This document shows positions 52,723 to 61,328 of a stretch of DNA of 64,000 bases, piece by piece; within the stretch, counting starts at the first letter, position 1; every line of letters begins with the position of its first letter. The DNA comes from Nitrospira sp. CG24A (GTDB lineage: Bacteria > Nitrospirota > Nitrospiria > Nitrospirales > Nitrospiraceae). Under the pieces are notes generated by a model, which saw only the letters and a list, made by a program, of their open reading frames with translations, was not told where the DNA came from and searched no databases. Position numbers and translations under genes: made by a program. The stretch covers positions 1 through 64,000 of the forward strand of contig NEWT02000020.1 of assembly GCA_002869925.2 (NCBI GenBank). Reading direction: 5' to 3'.

Positions 52723-54053
52723 CGATGATTTTCCCTGGGATTGCACTGCCGGGGTTCGATAGTTTCGGGAAGAAACCCACCATCGATGCTAATTTCATCG
52801 ACCATGGCCTGGCGTCGCTCAGCGCAGCGGCCAAGGCCGCCGGCCATACGGTCGATCTGATCGATCTCCGTAGGCTAAGAGACTGGACCCATTTTCGCGA
52901 TGAGATCCGGCGGCGTACCACGAAAGTCTGGGCCTTCACCTCGTGGAGTCTCCATTATCCCGATGTCGTCCGTGCGATCAGGATTCTCAAGGAAGAGCGG
53001 GAAGATGCCGTGGTCGTGCTCGGCGGTGTCCATGCCACTATTAAGACGGCACAAGTTATGGCAAACCGGCTCATCGACCACATTATCACGCAAGAGGGTG
53101 AGATCAGCTTTGTCAAATTGCTCGACACGTTTGCAGCAGGAAAGCAGGCCGACCGCCTCATCGTCGGCGAAGGCCCGGTGTTAGACGAGATCCCCTGGGT
53201 GGACCGCGACCTCTTCGATGTGAGCGGCGAATTGGCCACGCCGATGGTGCCGGGTATGCCGACACCGTTTGTCACGACCAATGCCGGACGAGGCTGCCCG
53301 TTCAAATGCAACTTTTGTCAGCCGGCCGAACGGGCTGTATTCGGCAATCGAGTCAAGATGCGGAGCCAGGAAAACGTGATCGGTGAGCTGCGATATCTGA
53401 AAGATCGTTTCAAGTTCAACAGTTGGATGGCGCATGACGATCTGTTCTTCATCAATCACCGCTGGAGCCGCGAATTCTGCGTCCAGTATAAGGCTGCGGG
53501 CTTCACGGAGCCCTACATCTGTCAGATGCGCGCCGATCTGATGTGCCGGTATCCGGACGTCGTCAAGCAGATGGCCGAGTCCGGACTGGCATGGGCGATG
53601 ATCGGGTTCGAAAGCGGGAGCCAACGCATTCTCGATCTGTTCGAGAAAGAAACCACGGTCGAGGAAAATCTGAAGGCGGCGGCCATCTGCAAAGAATACG
53701 GCATCAAGGTCTGGGCCAACGTCATGTTCGGCGCGCCGACGGAAACCAGAGCAGAAGTGATGGAGACCGTCCGTATGGTCTGGAAGATCAAGCCGGACCA
53801 TTTTAGCAGTAGTTACTTTACCCCGACACCAGGCAGTGGTATGGCAGAGGAAGTGGAAAAGAAGGGGTTGACGATGGTGGACCCGTTCAATGGATCCAAC
53901 CGGACTCCGAACGAAGCTAAGATGAAAGACACGGATTACGATTGGCTGACCAAAGCTATTGCCCTTGCCTACGACGGCGGGTCGGAAGAACGACTGATCG
54001 CGCTCGCTCAGCTTCCCACGCAATCACGGGAGGCCTCATGCGCATCGCATTGA
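52713..54053 (+). CDS. B12-binding-type radical SAM protein
   Basis: A 446-residue enzyme. Residues 1-150 resemble the cobalamin-binding fold (PGIALPGFDSFGKKP...LASLSAAAKAAGHTVDLIDL, VVVLGGVHATIKTAQVM), although the DxHxxG cobalamin motif is not visible. The radical SAM core starts at C195 with a normal CX3CX2C cluster motif (GCPFKCNFC). Family members do methylations and other radical chemistry on sugars, lipids and cofactors. ATG 52713 follows GGGAGCG. It overlaps both neighbours, so it belongs to the glycan operon and may alter a sugar or the flagellin itself. Confidence 0.85.
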   Translation: MHVTMIFPGIALPGFDSFGKKPTIDANFIDHGLASLSAAAKAAGHTVDLIDLRRLRDWTHFRDEIRRRTTKVWAFTSWSLHYPDVVRAIRILKEEREDAVVVLGGVHATIKTAQVMANRLIDHIITQEGEISFVKLLDTFAAGKQADRLIVGEGPVLDEIPWVDRDLFDVSGELATPMVPGMPTPFVTTNAGRGCPFKCNFCQPAERAVFGNRVKMRSQENVIGELRYLKDRFKFNSWMAHDDLFFINHRWSREFCVQYKAAGFTEPYICQMRADLMCRYPDVVKQMAESGLAWAMIGFESGSQRILDLFEKETTVEENLKAAAICKEYGIKVWANVMFGAPTETRAEVMETVRMVWKIKPDHFSSSYFTPTPGSGMAEEVEKKGLTMVDPFNGSNRTPNEAKMKDTDYDWLTKAIALAYDGGSEERLIALAQLPTQSREASCASH

Positions 54054-57000
54054 TCAACAGCCCATCCCTTTCAGTTCGTCCGGTCAGTCGTAGTATGGCA
54101 GGGGGTCTTGGCTTCGACGGCAGCGAGGGTATGGTGCTGCCCCCCCTGGACCTGGCCATCATGGCGGCCACGTTGCGTCAGGCAGGCGAGACGGTGGACC
54201 TCATCGACGCTGATCCGCTGGGTCTGGACGCAGCCGCGGTGTACGCCCGATTGGAAGGCCATCATTGGGATTTCGTGATTGGAACTGTGTCGCTCCCGAC
54301 CTTGGAGCAAGACGCGGCCTTCCTTGCTGAACTTCGTCGCCGACACCCGTCCGCGCGAATAGCCGGAAAGACTCTGGTACGGGACCATGGTGTATTGAAA
54401 GCGCTGTTGGAGCGAAGCACAGCCGATTTGGTGATTCATGGCGAAGTCGACCTCACGATCACCGACATCGCCCATGGCCGGAGCACCGGTGGCACCGCTT
54501 GGCTCGATGCCGGTGCGTCGGGCGCCGGACCATCGTTCCAATTCGACGAAGGGTCGCCGGTCGAGGATCTCAATCAGTTGCCGTTTCCCGCCCGCGATCT
54601 GCTTCCGAACGAACAGTACATCTATCCGTTGCTTGGTACCCCCGTCGCGACGTTACAGACAAGCCGGGGCTGTCCCTATCCCTGCGGGTACTATTGTCCG
54701 TACCCGTTAGTTGAGGGCGTGAAATGGCGATCGCAAACGCCAGAACGTATCGTTGCCGAGCTGAAAGACGTGGTTGAGCGGCAGGGTATCACCAAGATCT
54801 ATTTTCGTGATGCAACCTTCACGCTTAACCAGGGGCGTATCGTCAGGCTCTGCGACCTCATTATTGCGTCCGGGTGGCGACTTGAATGGGTGTGCGAGAC
54901 GCGAGTCGATTGTCTCGGCGATGCTGTGCTGGAAAAGATGCGCGCGGCCGGCTGTGTCGGTCTTCTCGTCGGAGTGGAGACGGGCGATGAACAGGTCATG
55001 CATCTACGGGAGGGGAAGAAAGGCCTGACGGTCCCCATGCTGGCCCATTTGCGTGAGTACACATTCCGGCTCGGCATCCGTCTTCATTTCCTTCTGATTG
55101 TCGGACTTCCGCAAGAGACCCGTGAATCCCTCGTTGCCACCTATGACCTGATTCAACGATATAAGCCGGACACCATCGGAGTCACGATCATCACGCCTTA
55201 CCCGGGCACACCCCTTCATACGGAAGGTCTTCGGGAAGGCTGGATTGATTCACAGCAATGGAAAGATTATGGGGGCCACCAGATCCCCATGCATACACCC
55301 AACCTCACGAGGGCCGACATGGAGGCGGGTAAGCGGTTCTTGGAAGAAGGTTTCGCACTTTTACAGAAGCGGCAAGTCGGCGGGCATTCCAAACCCCTGG
55401 AGGCCATGGCGCAGCAACATTATGAACGGCTGTTGCGGTGGGCCTATCGTCTCGACGGACCGGTCGCGCAACTGCGGGACGTGCTCGCGCTGGCGCCTGG
55501 ACTGCCGAAACCAGCCAAGCAGGTGCTATCCGTCGCCTCCAACCCACGAGAAGCACCTTCCCCTGCGCGGTTCGCCTTGTCGGTCGTCATTCCGACCTAT
55601 AACCGGCGCGCCATTTTACGGAAGACGTTGCTGGCCTTCATGTCCCAGACCTGTGCCCCTGAGAAATTCGAGGTGATCGTCGTGGACGACGGATCCACGG
55701 ACGACACCGTTGCGATGGTCCGACAGTTCAGCGCGTCCTTTCCCCTCCGTATCCTCACGGCGGAGCACGCCGGTGCGAATGCGGCCCGCAATCTCGGAAT
55801 TCGAGCCGCTCAAGGACGTGTGGTCGTCATCACGGGCGACGATATGATTCCGGAGCCGTCGTTTCTCGATGCGCATGCGATGTTCCACGAGCGTCATCCA
55901 AGTGAATTGGATGCCATGCTGGGCTTCATCGATTGGTCTCCCGAACTGACTGTCACGCCGTTCATGAAGTTCATTGTCTCGCCGGAAGGGGGCCAGCAGT
56001 TTGCATTTCATGAAGTGCGGGAAGGGAAGGCCGACTTTCGGCTTTTCTACACGAGCAACCTATCGGTGAAGCGAGATCTGCTGCTCAAGCAACCGGTTCT
56101 CTTCGACCCAGACTTTACCTATCCCGCCTATGACGATGTGGAACTGGGATATCGCTTGAGCACCCAAGGTCTGGAATTGCACTACAACGCCATGGCGGTG
56201 ACCTGTCACCATCATGAAATTGCCCTGGCGGGGTTTGTCCAACGGCAGCGCAAGGCCGGGCACATGGCTGTCGTGCTGGCGCGTAAACATCCTGAGCTGA
56301 GCCGTACTCATCTCAAAATCGACGACGCCCTTGCGGTCCGTGATGCTCTTGGAGAAGATCGGATTACCCGGCTGCTTCACGTTGCACGAGAGCTGGAAAA
56401 GCCCGATCTCCAGCAATTGGCGTTGATTCGATCCGGTGCAGAACGGTTCGACCGAACCTATCTCCAACGCGTGCTCTATCCCGTGTATCAGACGCTCTTG
56501 CAGTCTGCCTATGCCTGGGGTATTTGCGAAGCTGTTGAGCAGGGTGCGGGGTCCATCCCGCCCGCCACAACATGCAAGCCGTTGCCCCTTCGTTTCAAGG
56601 CATCGATCATCATTCCCGTATTCAACAAACTCGAGCTGACCCGCCAATGCCTCACCACGTTGGCGTCAATCACCACGATGCCGGAATATGAAGTGATCGT
56701 CGTGGATAATGCCTCGAGCGATGGAACAGCAGAGTTCCTTGCTGAGTTAGGCGGAGACGTTCAGGTGATCAGCAATCCTGAAAACTACGGCTTTGCTGTC
56801 GCGTGTAACCAAGGAGCCAACGCTGCGAGAGGAGAGTTTCTCCTCTTTCTGAACAATGACACGATCCCGACCGACGGTTGGTTGAATGCCCTCGTGGATG
56901 AGGTCGAACGCCACCCCGATGTGGCCGTGGCCGGCAGTAAGCTGCTGTATGAAGACGGGACTATCCAACATGCGGGCGTGGCGTTTTCGCGTACGATGTT

Positions 57001-58210
57001 TGCGCCCTACCATATTTATCAGAAGCTCCCTGCTGACTCGCCTATGGTCAATCGGCGGCGGGAATTTCAATGCGTCACCGGAGCCTGCATGCTGGTGCGG
57101 CGTGATGTGTTCGAGCAGGTCGGCCGGTTCGACGAAGGATTCAAGAATGGGTTCGAGGATGTCGATCTGTGTTTGAAAATACGAGAGCGAGGGTGGCGCA
57201 TCGTGTATCGCCCGGACAGCGTCGTCTACCATCTGGAAAGCCAAACGCCTGGACGAAAAAAACACGAAACAGACAATGCACGGCGACTGCGTGAGCGGTG
57301 GGCGCACAAGTGGTGGATCTCGGACGAAGACGGGTTGTATCTGTCGGATGGGCTCTACTGCCAGGTCAGGACCGATAAGGGCATGTTTTACACTCAGATT
57401 AAGCCACTGATCTCTGTTTCAGACCGAACCGCGTGGCAGTGTGTGGTAGATACTCAGTCTGCCGCAAAGAGCCAAGATTTTGCACGGATCAAGATACATC
57501 TCAATGCTGTCGATCAATGGCCGAGCGACGTGTGGGTGCTGCGATGGGCTGCATGGGTATGCAGATGGATCAAGGCTCCAGCTCTAGAGCTCTCATTTTG
57601 GAAACGTGTATTGGCAATGGAACCGGACGAGGACGGCTATCACGCATTGGCGAAGAACGCTCTTGAAGAGGGCCGACTTGACGAGGCCGAGCACTGCCTC
57701 AACGAGTTACGGAGTTACAGCCCGAAGCACGGAGACGGGTGGTTATTGTCCGGGATCCTGGCCATGCAGCGCAATCAGTTGGTCGAGGCCAAGACGGCTT
57801 TCGAACATGCAGGCGCCTATGGGGCGGATCGTCGGAAGGCACAATTAGGCCTCGGCATGGCTGCGATGGGGTTGACCGAATCCGCCGATGCCTGGGAACT
57901 GTTTCTCGTTGTGGCGACCGAACATCCTGACGATGCGGAAACGCTGCACTGGTTGTTGAGGGCCGGTACGGTACTCCAACGGTGGGAACAATTAGAGTCC
58001 GTCCTAAGTCGGTACGTATCGAGAAACCCTGGAGACCTTAGTCTTCGGTTCGCGCTGGCAGGCGTGTTTCTCCGCCTGACCCGTTGGGCGGATGCTCGGC
58101 GCGAACATGATTCGATCCGTATGCTGGATCCAGCCTTCGATGGTCTCAGTGAATTGGCGAGCGCGATCGATGAGAACGAGCCAGCCCTGACACATCATCA
58201 TGGCGCATGA
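54038..58210 (+). CDS. Radical SAM-GT2-GT2-TPR multidomain protein
   Basis: A 1390-residue cytoplasmic fusion. In order: B12-type N-terminal domain (1-150) and radical SAM core (about 200-430; cluster residues C212, C216, C220); a linker (430-505); a first GT2 glycosyltransferase domain (about 512-740; VVIPTYNRRAIL, VVDDGSTDDTV, acceptor GDDMIPEP); a second GT2 domain (about 855-1090; IIIPVFNKLELT, VVDNASSDGTAEF, FLNNDTIPTDGW, ED-VDLCLKIRERGW); and TPR-like helices (about 1190-1385). The cluster motif reads CX3CX3C (CPYPCGYYC) rather than CX3CX2C. One protein could thus modify and transfer two sugars. ATG 54038 follows GGGAGG; it overlaps both neighbours. Confidence 0.85.
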   Translation: MRIALINSPSLSVRPVSRSMAGGLGFDGSEGMVLPPLDLAIMAATLRQAGETVDLIDADPLGLDAAAVYARLEGHHWDFVIGTVSLPTLEQDAAFLAELRRRHPSARIAGKTLVRDHGVLKALLERSTADLVIHGEVDLTITDIAHGRSTGGTAWLDAGASGAGPSFQFDEGSPVEDLNQLPFPARDLLPNEQYIYPLLGTPVATLQTSRGCPYPCGYYCPYPLVEGVKWRSQTPERIVAELKDVVERQGITKIYFRDATFTLNQGRIVRLCDLIIASGWRLEWVCETRVDCLGDAVLEKMRAAGCVGLLVGVETGDEQVMHLREGKKGLTVPMLAHLREYTFRLGIRLHFLLIVGLPQETRESLVATYDLIQRYKPDTIGVTIITPYPGTPLHTEGLREGWIDSQQWKDYGGHQIPMHTPNLTRADMEAGKRFLEEGFALLQKRQVGGHSKPLEAMAQQHYERLLRWAYRLDGPVAQLRDVLALAPGLPKPAKQVLSVASNPREAPSPARFALSVVIPTYNRRAILRKTLLAFMSQTCAPEKFEVIVVDDGSTDDTVAMVRQFSASFPLRILTAEHAGANAARNLGIRAAQGRVVVITGDDMIPEPSFLDAHAMFHERHPSELDAMLGFIDWSPELTVTPFMKFIVSPEGGQQFAFHEVREGKADFRLFYTSNLSVKRDLLLKQPVLFDPDFTYPAYDDVELGYRLSTQGLELHYNAMAVTCHHHEIALAGFVQRQRKAGHMAVVLARKHPELSRTHLKIDDALAVRDALGEDRITRLLHVARELEKPDLQQLALIRSGAERFDRTYLQRVLYPVYQTLLQSAYAWGICEAVEQGAGSIPPATTCKPLPLRFKASIIIPVFNKLELTRQCLTTLASITTMPEYEVIVVDNASSDGTAEFLAELGGDVQVISNPENYGFAVACNQGANAARGEFLLFLNNDTIPTDGWLNALVDEVERHPDVAVAGSKLLYEDGTIQHAGVAFSRTMFAPYHIYQKLPADSPMVNRRREFQCVTGACMLVRRDVFEQVGRFDEGFKNGFEDVDLCLKIRERGWRIVYRPDSVVYHLESQTPGRKKHETDNARRLRERWAHKWWISDEDGLYLSDGLYCQVRTDKGMFYTQIKPLISVSDRTAWQCVVDTQSAAKSQDFARIKIHLNAVDQWPSDVWVLRWAAWVCRWIKAPALELSFWKRVLAMEPDEDGYHALAKNALEEGRLDEAEHCLNELRSYSPKHGDGWLLSGILAMQRNQLVEAKTAFEHAGAYGADRRKAQLGLGMAAMGLTESADAWELFLVVATEHPDDAETLHWLLRAGTVLQRWEQLESVLSRYVSRNPGDLSLRFALAGVFLRLTRWADARREHDSIRMLDPAFDGLSELASAIDENEPALTHHHGA

Positions 58211-59408
58211 TGAAGACACGACGGCGCGAAGGCTGTTGATCCAACTCGCCAGGCTGGGCGATCTGGTCCAGAGCTTGCCGGCACTCGTCTCACTTGCGAC
58301 TCGCTACCCACAACAGTCTCTCGATCTGCTCTGTCCTGCGGTACTGGCGGATCTCGCCCGTTTGTTCCCAGAAGTGGGGCATGTGCTGAAATGGAACGGA
58401 ACACAATGGCATACGTGGGCCGAGTCCTTTGCCGGAGAGTTTCAGCCCTCGTGCTTGCGCGACGTTGAGCGATATCTCGCGGAGTTGACGCCCGAGCCCT
58501 ATTCGATCGCCTATGTGCTGAACCGTCACCCGCGCGCAATCCTGGCAGGGGCGCTGTTGGCGGTAGAGGTTCAAGGCCCCAACCTGCATGGGCCATTGAA
58601 TGAAGAACTGTCACCCTGGGCCGCGTATCTGCGCCAGATTGCGCACCAGCGAGGTTCGAATCGCATTCATCTTTCCGATACCTTCTGTGGCCTGTGCGGA
58701 GTGAACCCTCCCCGGACTCCGCCTGCCTTCATACCCTCCACGAGCGATCTTTCTGGTGATTTAGCTGAGGTAGGCACGTCGGCAGGGCAATGGGTCGCGG
58801 TCATAGTAGGGGCCGGTGACGCAGATCGATCAATCCCAATCGAGGTGTGGAGTGAATGGATTTCGCTCTTGCTCACCCATGAATCGCCTTGCGGGGTTGT
58901 CTTGATTGGGAGTGAGCGCGACCAGCACGCCGCTCTTGCGATTCAAGATGGACTCTCACCGATGATTGCGGGGCGTGTGTGGGATGCCACGGGACGTACG
59001 ACTCTTCCGCAATTGGCCACCGTCTTGAAGCGATGTCATTGGGCTGTCGGCGCTGATACAGGCCCGCTCCATCTGGCAGCCGCCGTCGGTACCTGTGCAA
59101 TAGGGTTGTATTTCTCGCGCGCCCGCGTACATGAAACGGGGCCTTATGGAGAGGGCCACTGGGTGTGGCAAGCCGATTGCGCCTCGCCGGCGATGTGGCC
59201 GATCCAAGCCAGTGTGAAGATGATTCGAGAGCGCTGCACAATCCCGCAACAGGAACCGATCGCAGGCTGGTCTTTATGGCGGTCCTACCACGACGAGTGG
59301 GGGGCCATTTTTCGACGCGTGGACGAGAACGATCCAGTCGAAGATCAGCGAGCGGCAATCTGGCGGCAGTTATCGGAACAGCGCCGACCGCTGCAAGGTG
59401 TGCGATGA
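58200..59408 (+). CDS. Glycosyltransferase family 9 (heptosyltransferase-like)
   Basis: A 402-residue GT-B enzyme. N-terminal LLIQLARLGDLVQSLPALVSLA, central WVAVIVGAGD, and the C-terminal nucleotide-sugar site GADTGPLHLAAAVGT are the GT9 landmarks (ADP-heptose transferases). In flagellar clusters such enzymes are thought to act on protein or precursor glycans rather than LPS. The start overlaps the preceding gene by 11 bases and the end overlaps the next by ATGA. Confidence 0.85.
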   Translation: MAHDEDTTARRLLIQLARLGDLVQSLPALVSLATRYPQQSLDLLCPAVLADLARLFPEVGHVLKWNGTQWHTWAESFAGEFQPSCLRDVERYLAELTPEPYSIAYVLNRHPRAILAGALLAVEVQGPNLHGPLNEELSPWAAYLRQIAHQRGSNRIHLSDTFCGLCGVNPPRTPPAFIPSTSDLSGDLAEVGTSAGQWVAVIVGAGDADRSIPIEVWSEWISLLLTHESPCGVVLIGSERDQHAALAIQDGLSPMIAGRVWDATGRTTLPQLATVLKRCHWAVGADTGPLHLAAAVGTCAIGLYFSRARVHETGPYGEGHWVWQADCASPAMWPIQASVKMIRERCTIPQQEPIAGWSLWRSYHDEWGAIFRRVDENDPVEDQRAAIWRQLSEQRRPLQGVR

Positions 59409-61219
59409 ACTCCTTCGAGGCGAATATCGCTCGATTGACGCGGCGCGATTCTGCTCTGGCGACGGCGCTTCGCCAACGCGAAGGGGGCGCGCTGGAGATC
59501 GTGCCGGCGCGTACCGGGGTGATGTCGGCGCGCGCTAACGGACGTTGGATTCATAGCGCCTATGATCCCATAAAAGAAGCGCAGGCCTGGGCCGAAGGGC
59601 AGAGTTATCAGGATGGAGAAACGATGGTGGTATTCGGCGTCGGCCTGCTCTATCACGTCGAGGCCTTGTGTGCGCGACTGCCTCGAACGGCATCGATTGT
59701 CGTGGTCGCTCCCGACCTGAATGTCGTCGTCGATGCGGCGGCGGCTCGCGTCTGGGGCGATTGGATGGATCGTGTGTCTTGGGCTTGGGGCACCACGGAG
59801 GTGATCGGTGAACTGATTGCCGCTGCCAGCCAACCGCTGCGGCTTGTCACGTATGCGCCGGCTGCTGCGTTCTATACGGATAATCATCGTGCCATTGAAA
59901 CAGTCTTGCAGCGGGGGATTGCGTCCAATGCCGGCGGGCAGCTCAGCATTGCCGTCGTCGGACCGATCTACGGAGGGTCTCTCCCTATTGCCCGTTATGC
60001 GGTCAGCGCGCTTGAATCGCTCGGACATCGCGTCCGCTGGCTCGATCATAGCGTCCATGCCACAAGCTATCATCAGTTGGACTTGCTGAAGAACGCCCAA
60101 CATCGATTGGCTTTGCAGAGTAAGTATGCGGAGATGCTGAGCCGGATCACGATGGCTCAGCTGGCAGAAGATCCGCCCGATTTGGTCTTATCGCTCGCAC
60201 AGTCTCCATTAATTCTTCCGGCGCTAGAGCATCTCCGGCGTAAAAAGTTTCTGACGGCGATGTGGTTTGTCGAGAATTACCGGCATCTCACCTACTGGCA
60301 ACAATTAGCGGCAGGCTACGATTTTTGGTTCGTGATTCAGCAAGAGTCATGCATCTCGGCGCTCAAACAGGCTGGCGCGAAGGACGTGCGCTATCTACCG
60401 ATGGCAGCAGACCCATCTGTCCACCGTCCCGTGGACTTAACCCAGGCCGAGCGAGATGAATATGGGTCCGATGTGTCATTTGTCGGCGCAGGCTATGCCA
60501 ACCGGCGCGAGATCTTTCCCCGGCTACTCGGTCACGGGTGGATATTCAAGCTGTGGGGCAATGAATGGGGCGGTGCTGCCGGCCTGACCCCTGTGCTTCA
60601 ACGCAACGGCGCCCGGATCGATACCGACACCTGTCAGAAAGTATTCAACGCAAGTGCGGTGAACCTCAACCTGCATTCTTGGGGTGGGGCCGGGTTCGAT
60701 CCTGAAGGGGATTTCGTGAATCCCCGCACGTTCGAACTGGCGGCTTGCGGAGCGTTTCAGCTTACGGATCGCCGTACTCTGATGCCGGGGCTCTTCACTG
60801 AGAGCGAAGTCGCCACGGTGTCCTCTCCCGACGATCTGACTGGTGAAATTACCCGCTGGCTTCGCGAGCCTGAGGGACGCGTGGCCATGGCGGCACAGGC
60901 TCGCCGGCGCGTGCTGGCCGAACATACCTATCCTCACCGTATGCGCGAGTTGTTGTCCCAGATCGGTGTCGCAAGTCCGGACCGTATTGGGTCGATTCTG
61001 CGAGGAACCCGCCAGGCGGGCGCGCTCGCGTCAGCAGCCGCTGATGCATTTCCATCGGTGGCCTCGACGCTGGGAACGTTTCCCTCCACTCAACGGGTGG
61101 AGCTCAAGCAGCTTGCGGCACAGATTCGTTCACGCGGTCCCATGGGTACTTTGTCGAGGGAGGATCTGATGGTGCTGATGTTGGATGAATATCGGTCCGA
61201 GACAAAAGATTTGGTGTGA
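59405..61219 (+). CDS. CgeB/Maf-like glycosyltransferase
   Basis: A 604-residue protein in two parts. The N-terminal region (about 20-165) has the motif IHSAYDPIKEAQAWAEG...MVVFGVGLLYHVEAL, which resembles the N-terminal domain of Maf-type flagellin glycosylation factors. The C-terminal part (about 180-560) is a GT-B fold of the CgeB type: IAVVGPIYGGSLPIARYAVSALESLGHRVRWLD, WFVENYRHLTYWQ, and the donor loop VNLNLHSWGGAGFDPEGDFVNPRTFELAACGAFQLTDRR. It likely transfers a sugar to flagellin or to the growing glycan. ATG 59405 gives an ATGA overlap with the GT9 gene. Confidence 0.8.
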   Translation: MNSFEANIARLTRRDSALATALRQREGGALEIVPARTGVMSARANGRWIHSAYDPIKEAQAWAEGQSYQDGETMVVFGVGLLYHVEALCARLPRTASIVVVAPDLNVVVDAAAARVWGDWMDRVSWAWGTTEVIGELIAAASQPLRLVTYAPAAAFYTDNHRAIETVLQRGIASNAGGQLSIAVVGPIYGGSLPIARYAVSALESLGHRVRWLDHSVHATSYHQLDLLKNAQHRLALQSKYAEMLSRITMAQLAEDPPDLVLSLAQSPLILPALEHLRRKKFLTAMWFVENYRHLTYWQQLAAGYDFWFVIQQESCISALKQAGAKDVRYLPMAADPSVHRPVDLTQAERDEYGSDVSFVGAGYANRREIFPRLLGHGWIFKLWGNEWGGAAGLTPVLQRNGARIDTDTCQKVFNASAVNLNLHSWGGAGFDPEGDFVNPRTFELAACGAFQLTDRRTLMPGLFTESEVATVSSPDDLTGEITRWLREPEGRVAMAAQARRRVLAEHTYPHRMRELLSQIGVASPDRIGSILRGTRQAGALASAAADAFPSVASTLGTFPSTQRVELKQLAAQIRSRGPMGTLSREDLMVLMLDEYRSETKDLV

Positions 61220-61224
61220 CCGAA

Positions 61225-61313
61225 TAGGTGTTTAGGCTGAAGGCTATGGGCACAGGCCGAAGGTCGGAATTCCGAACACTTCAGCCTGAACCCCTTCAGC
61301 CTGACTACCTGAG
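61225..61313. repeat. Intergenic stem-loop word repeat (GGCTGAAGG type)
   Basis: TTTAGGCTGAAGGC...CAGGCCGAAGGTCGGAATTCCGAACACTTCAGCCTG...CCTTCAGCCTG: full copy with palindromic centre CGGAATTCCG. It interrupts the otherwise gap-free glycosylation operon between the CgeB-like gene and the second GT9 gene. Confidence 0.7.
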
Positions 61314-61328
61314 CCGTGACAACTTGAT

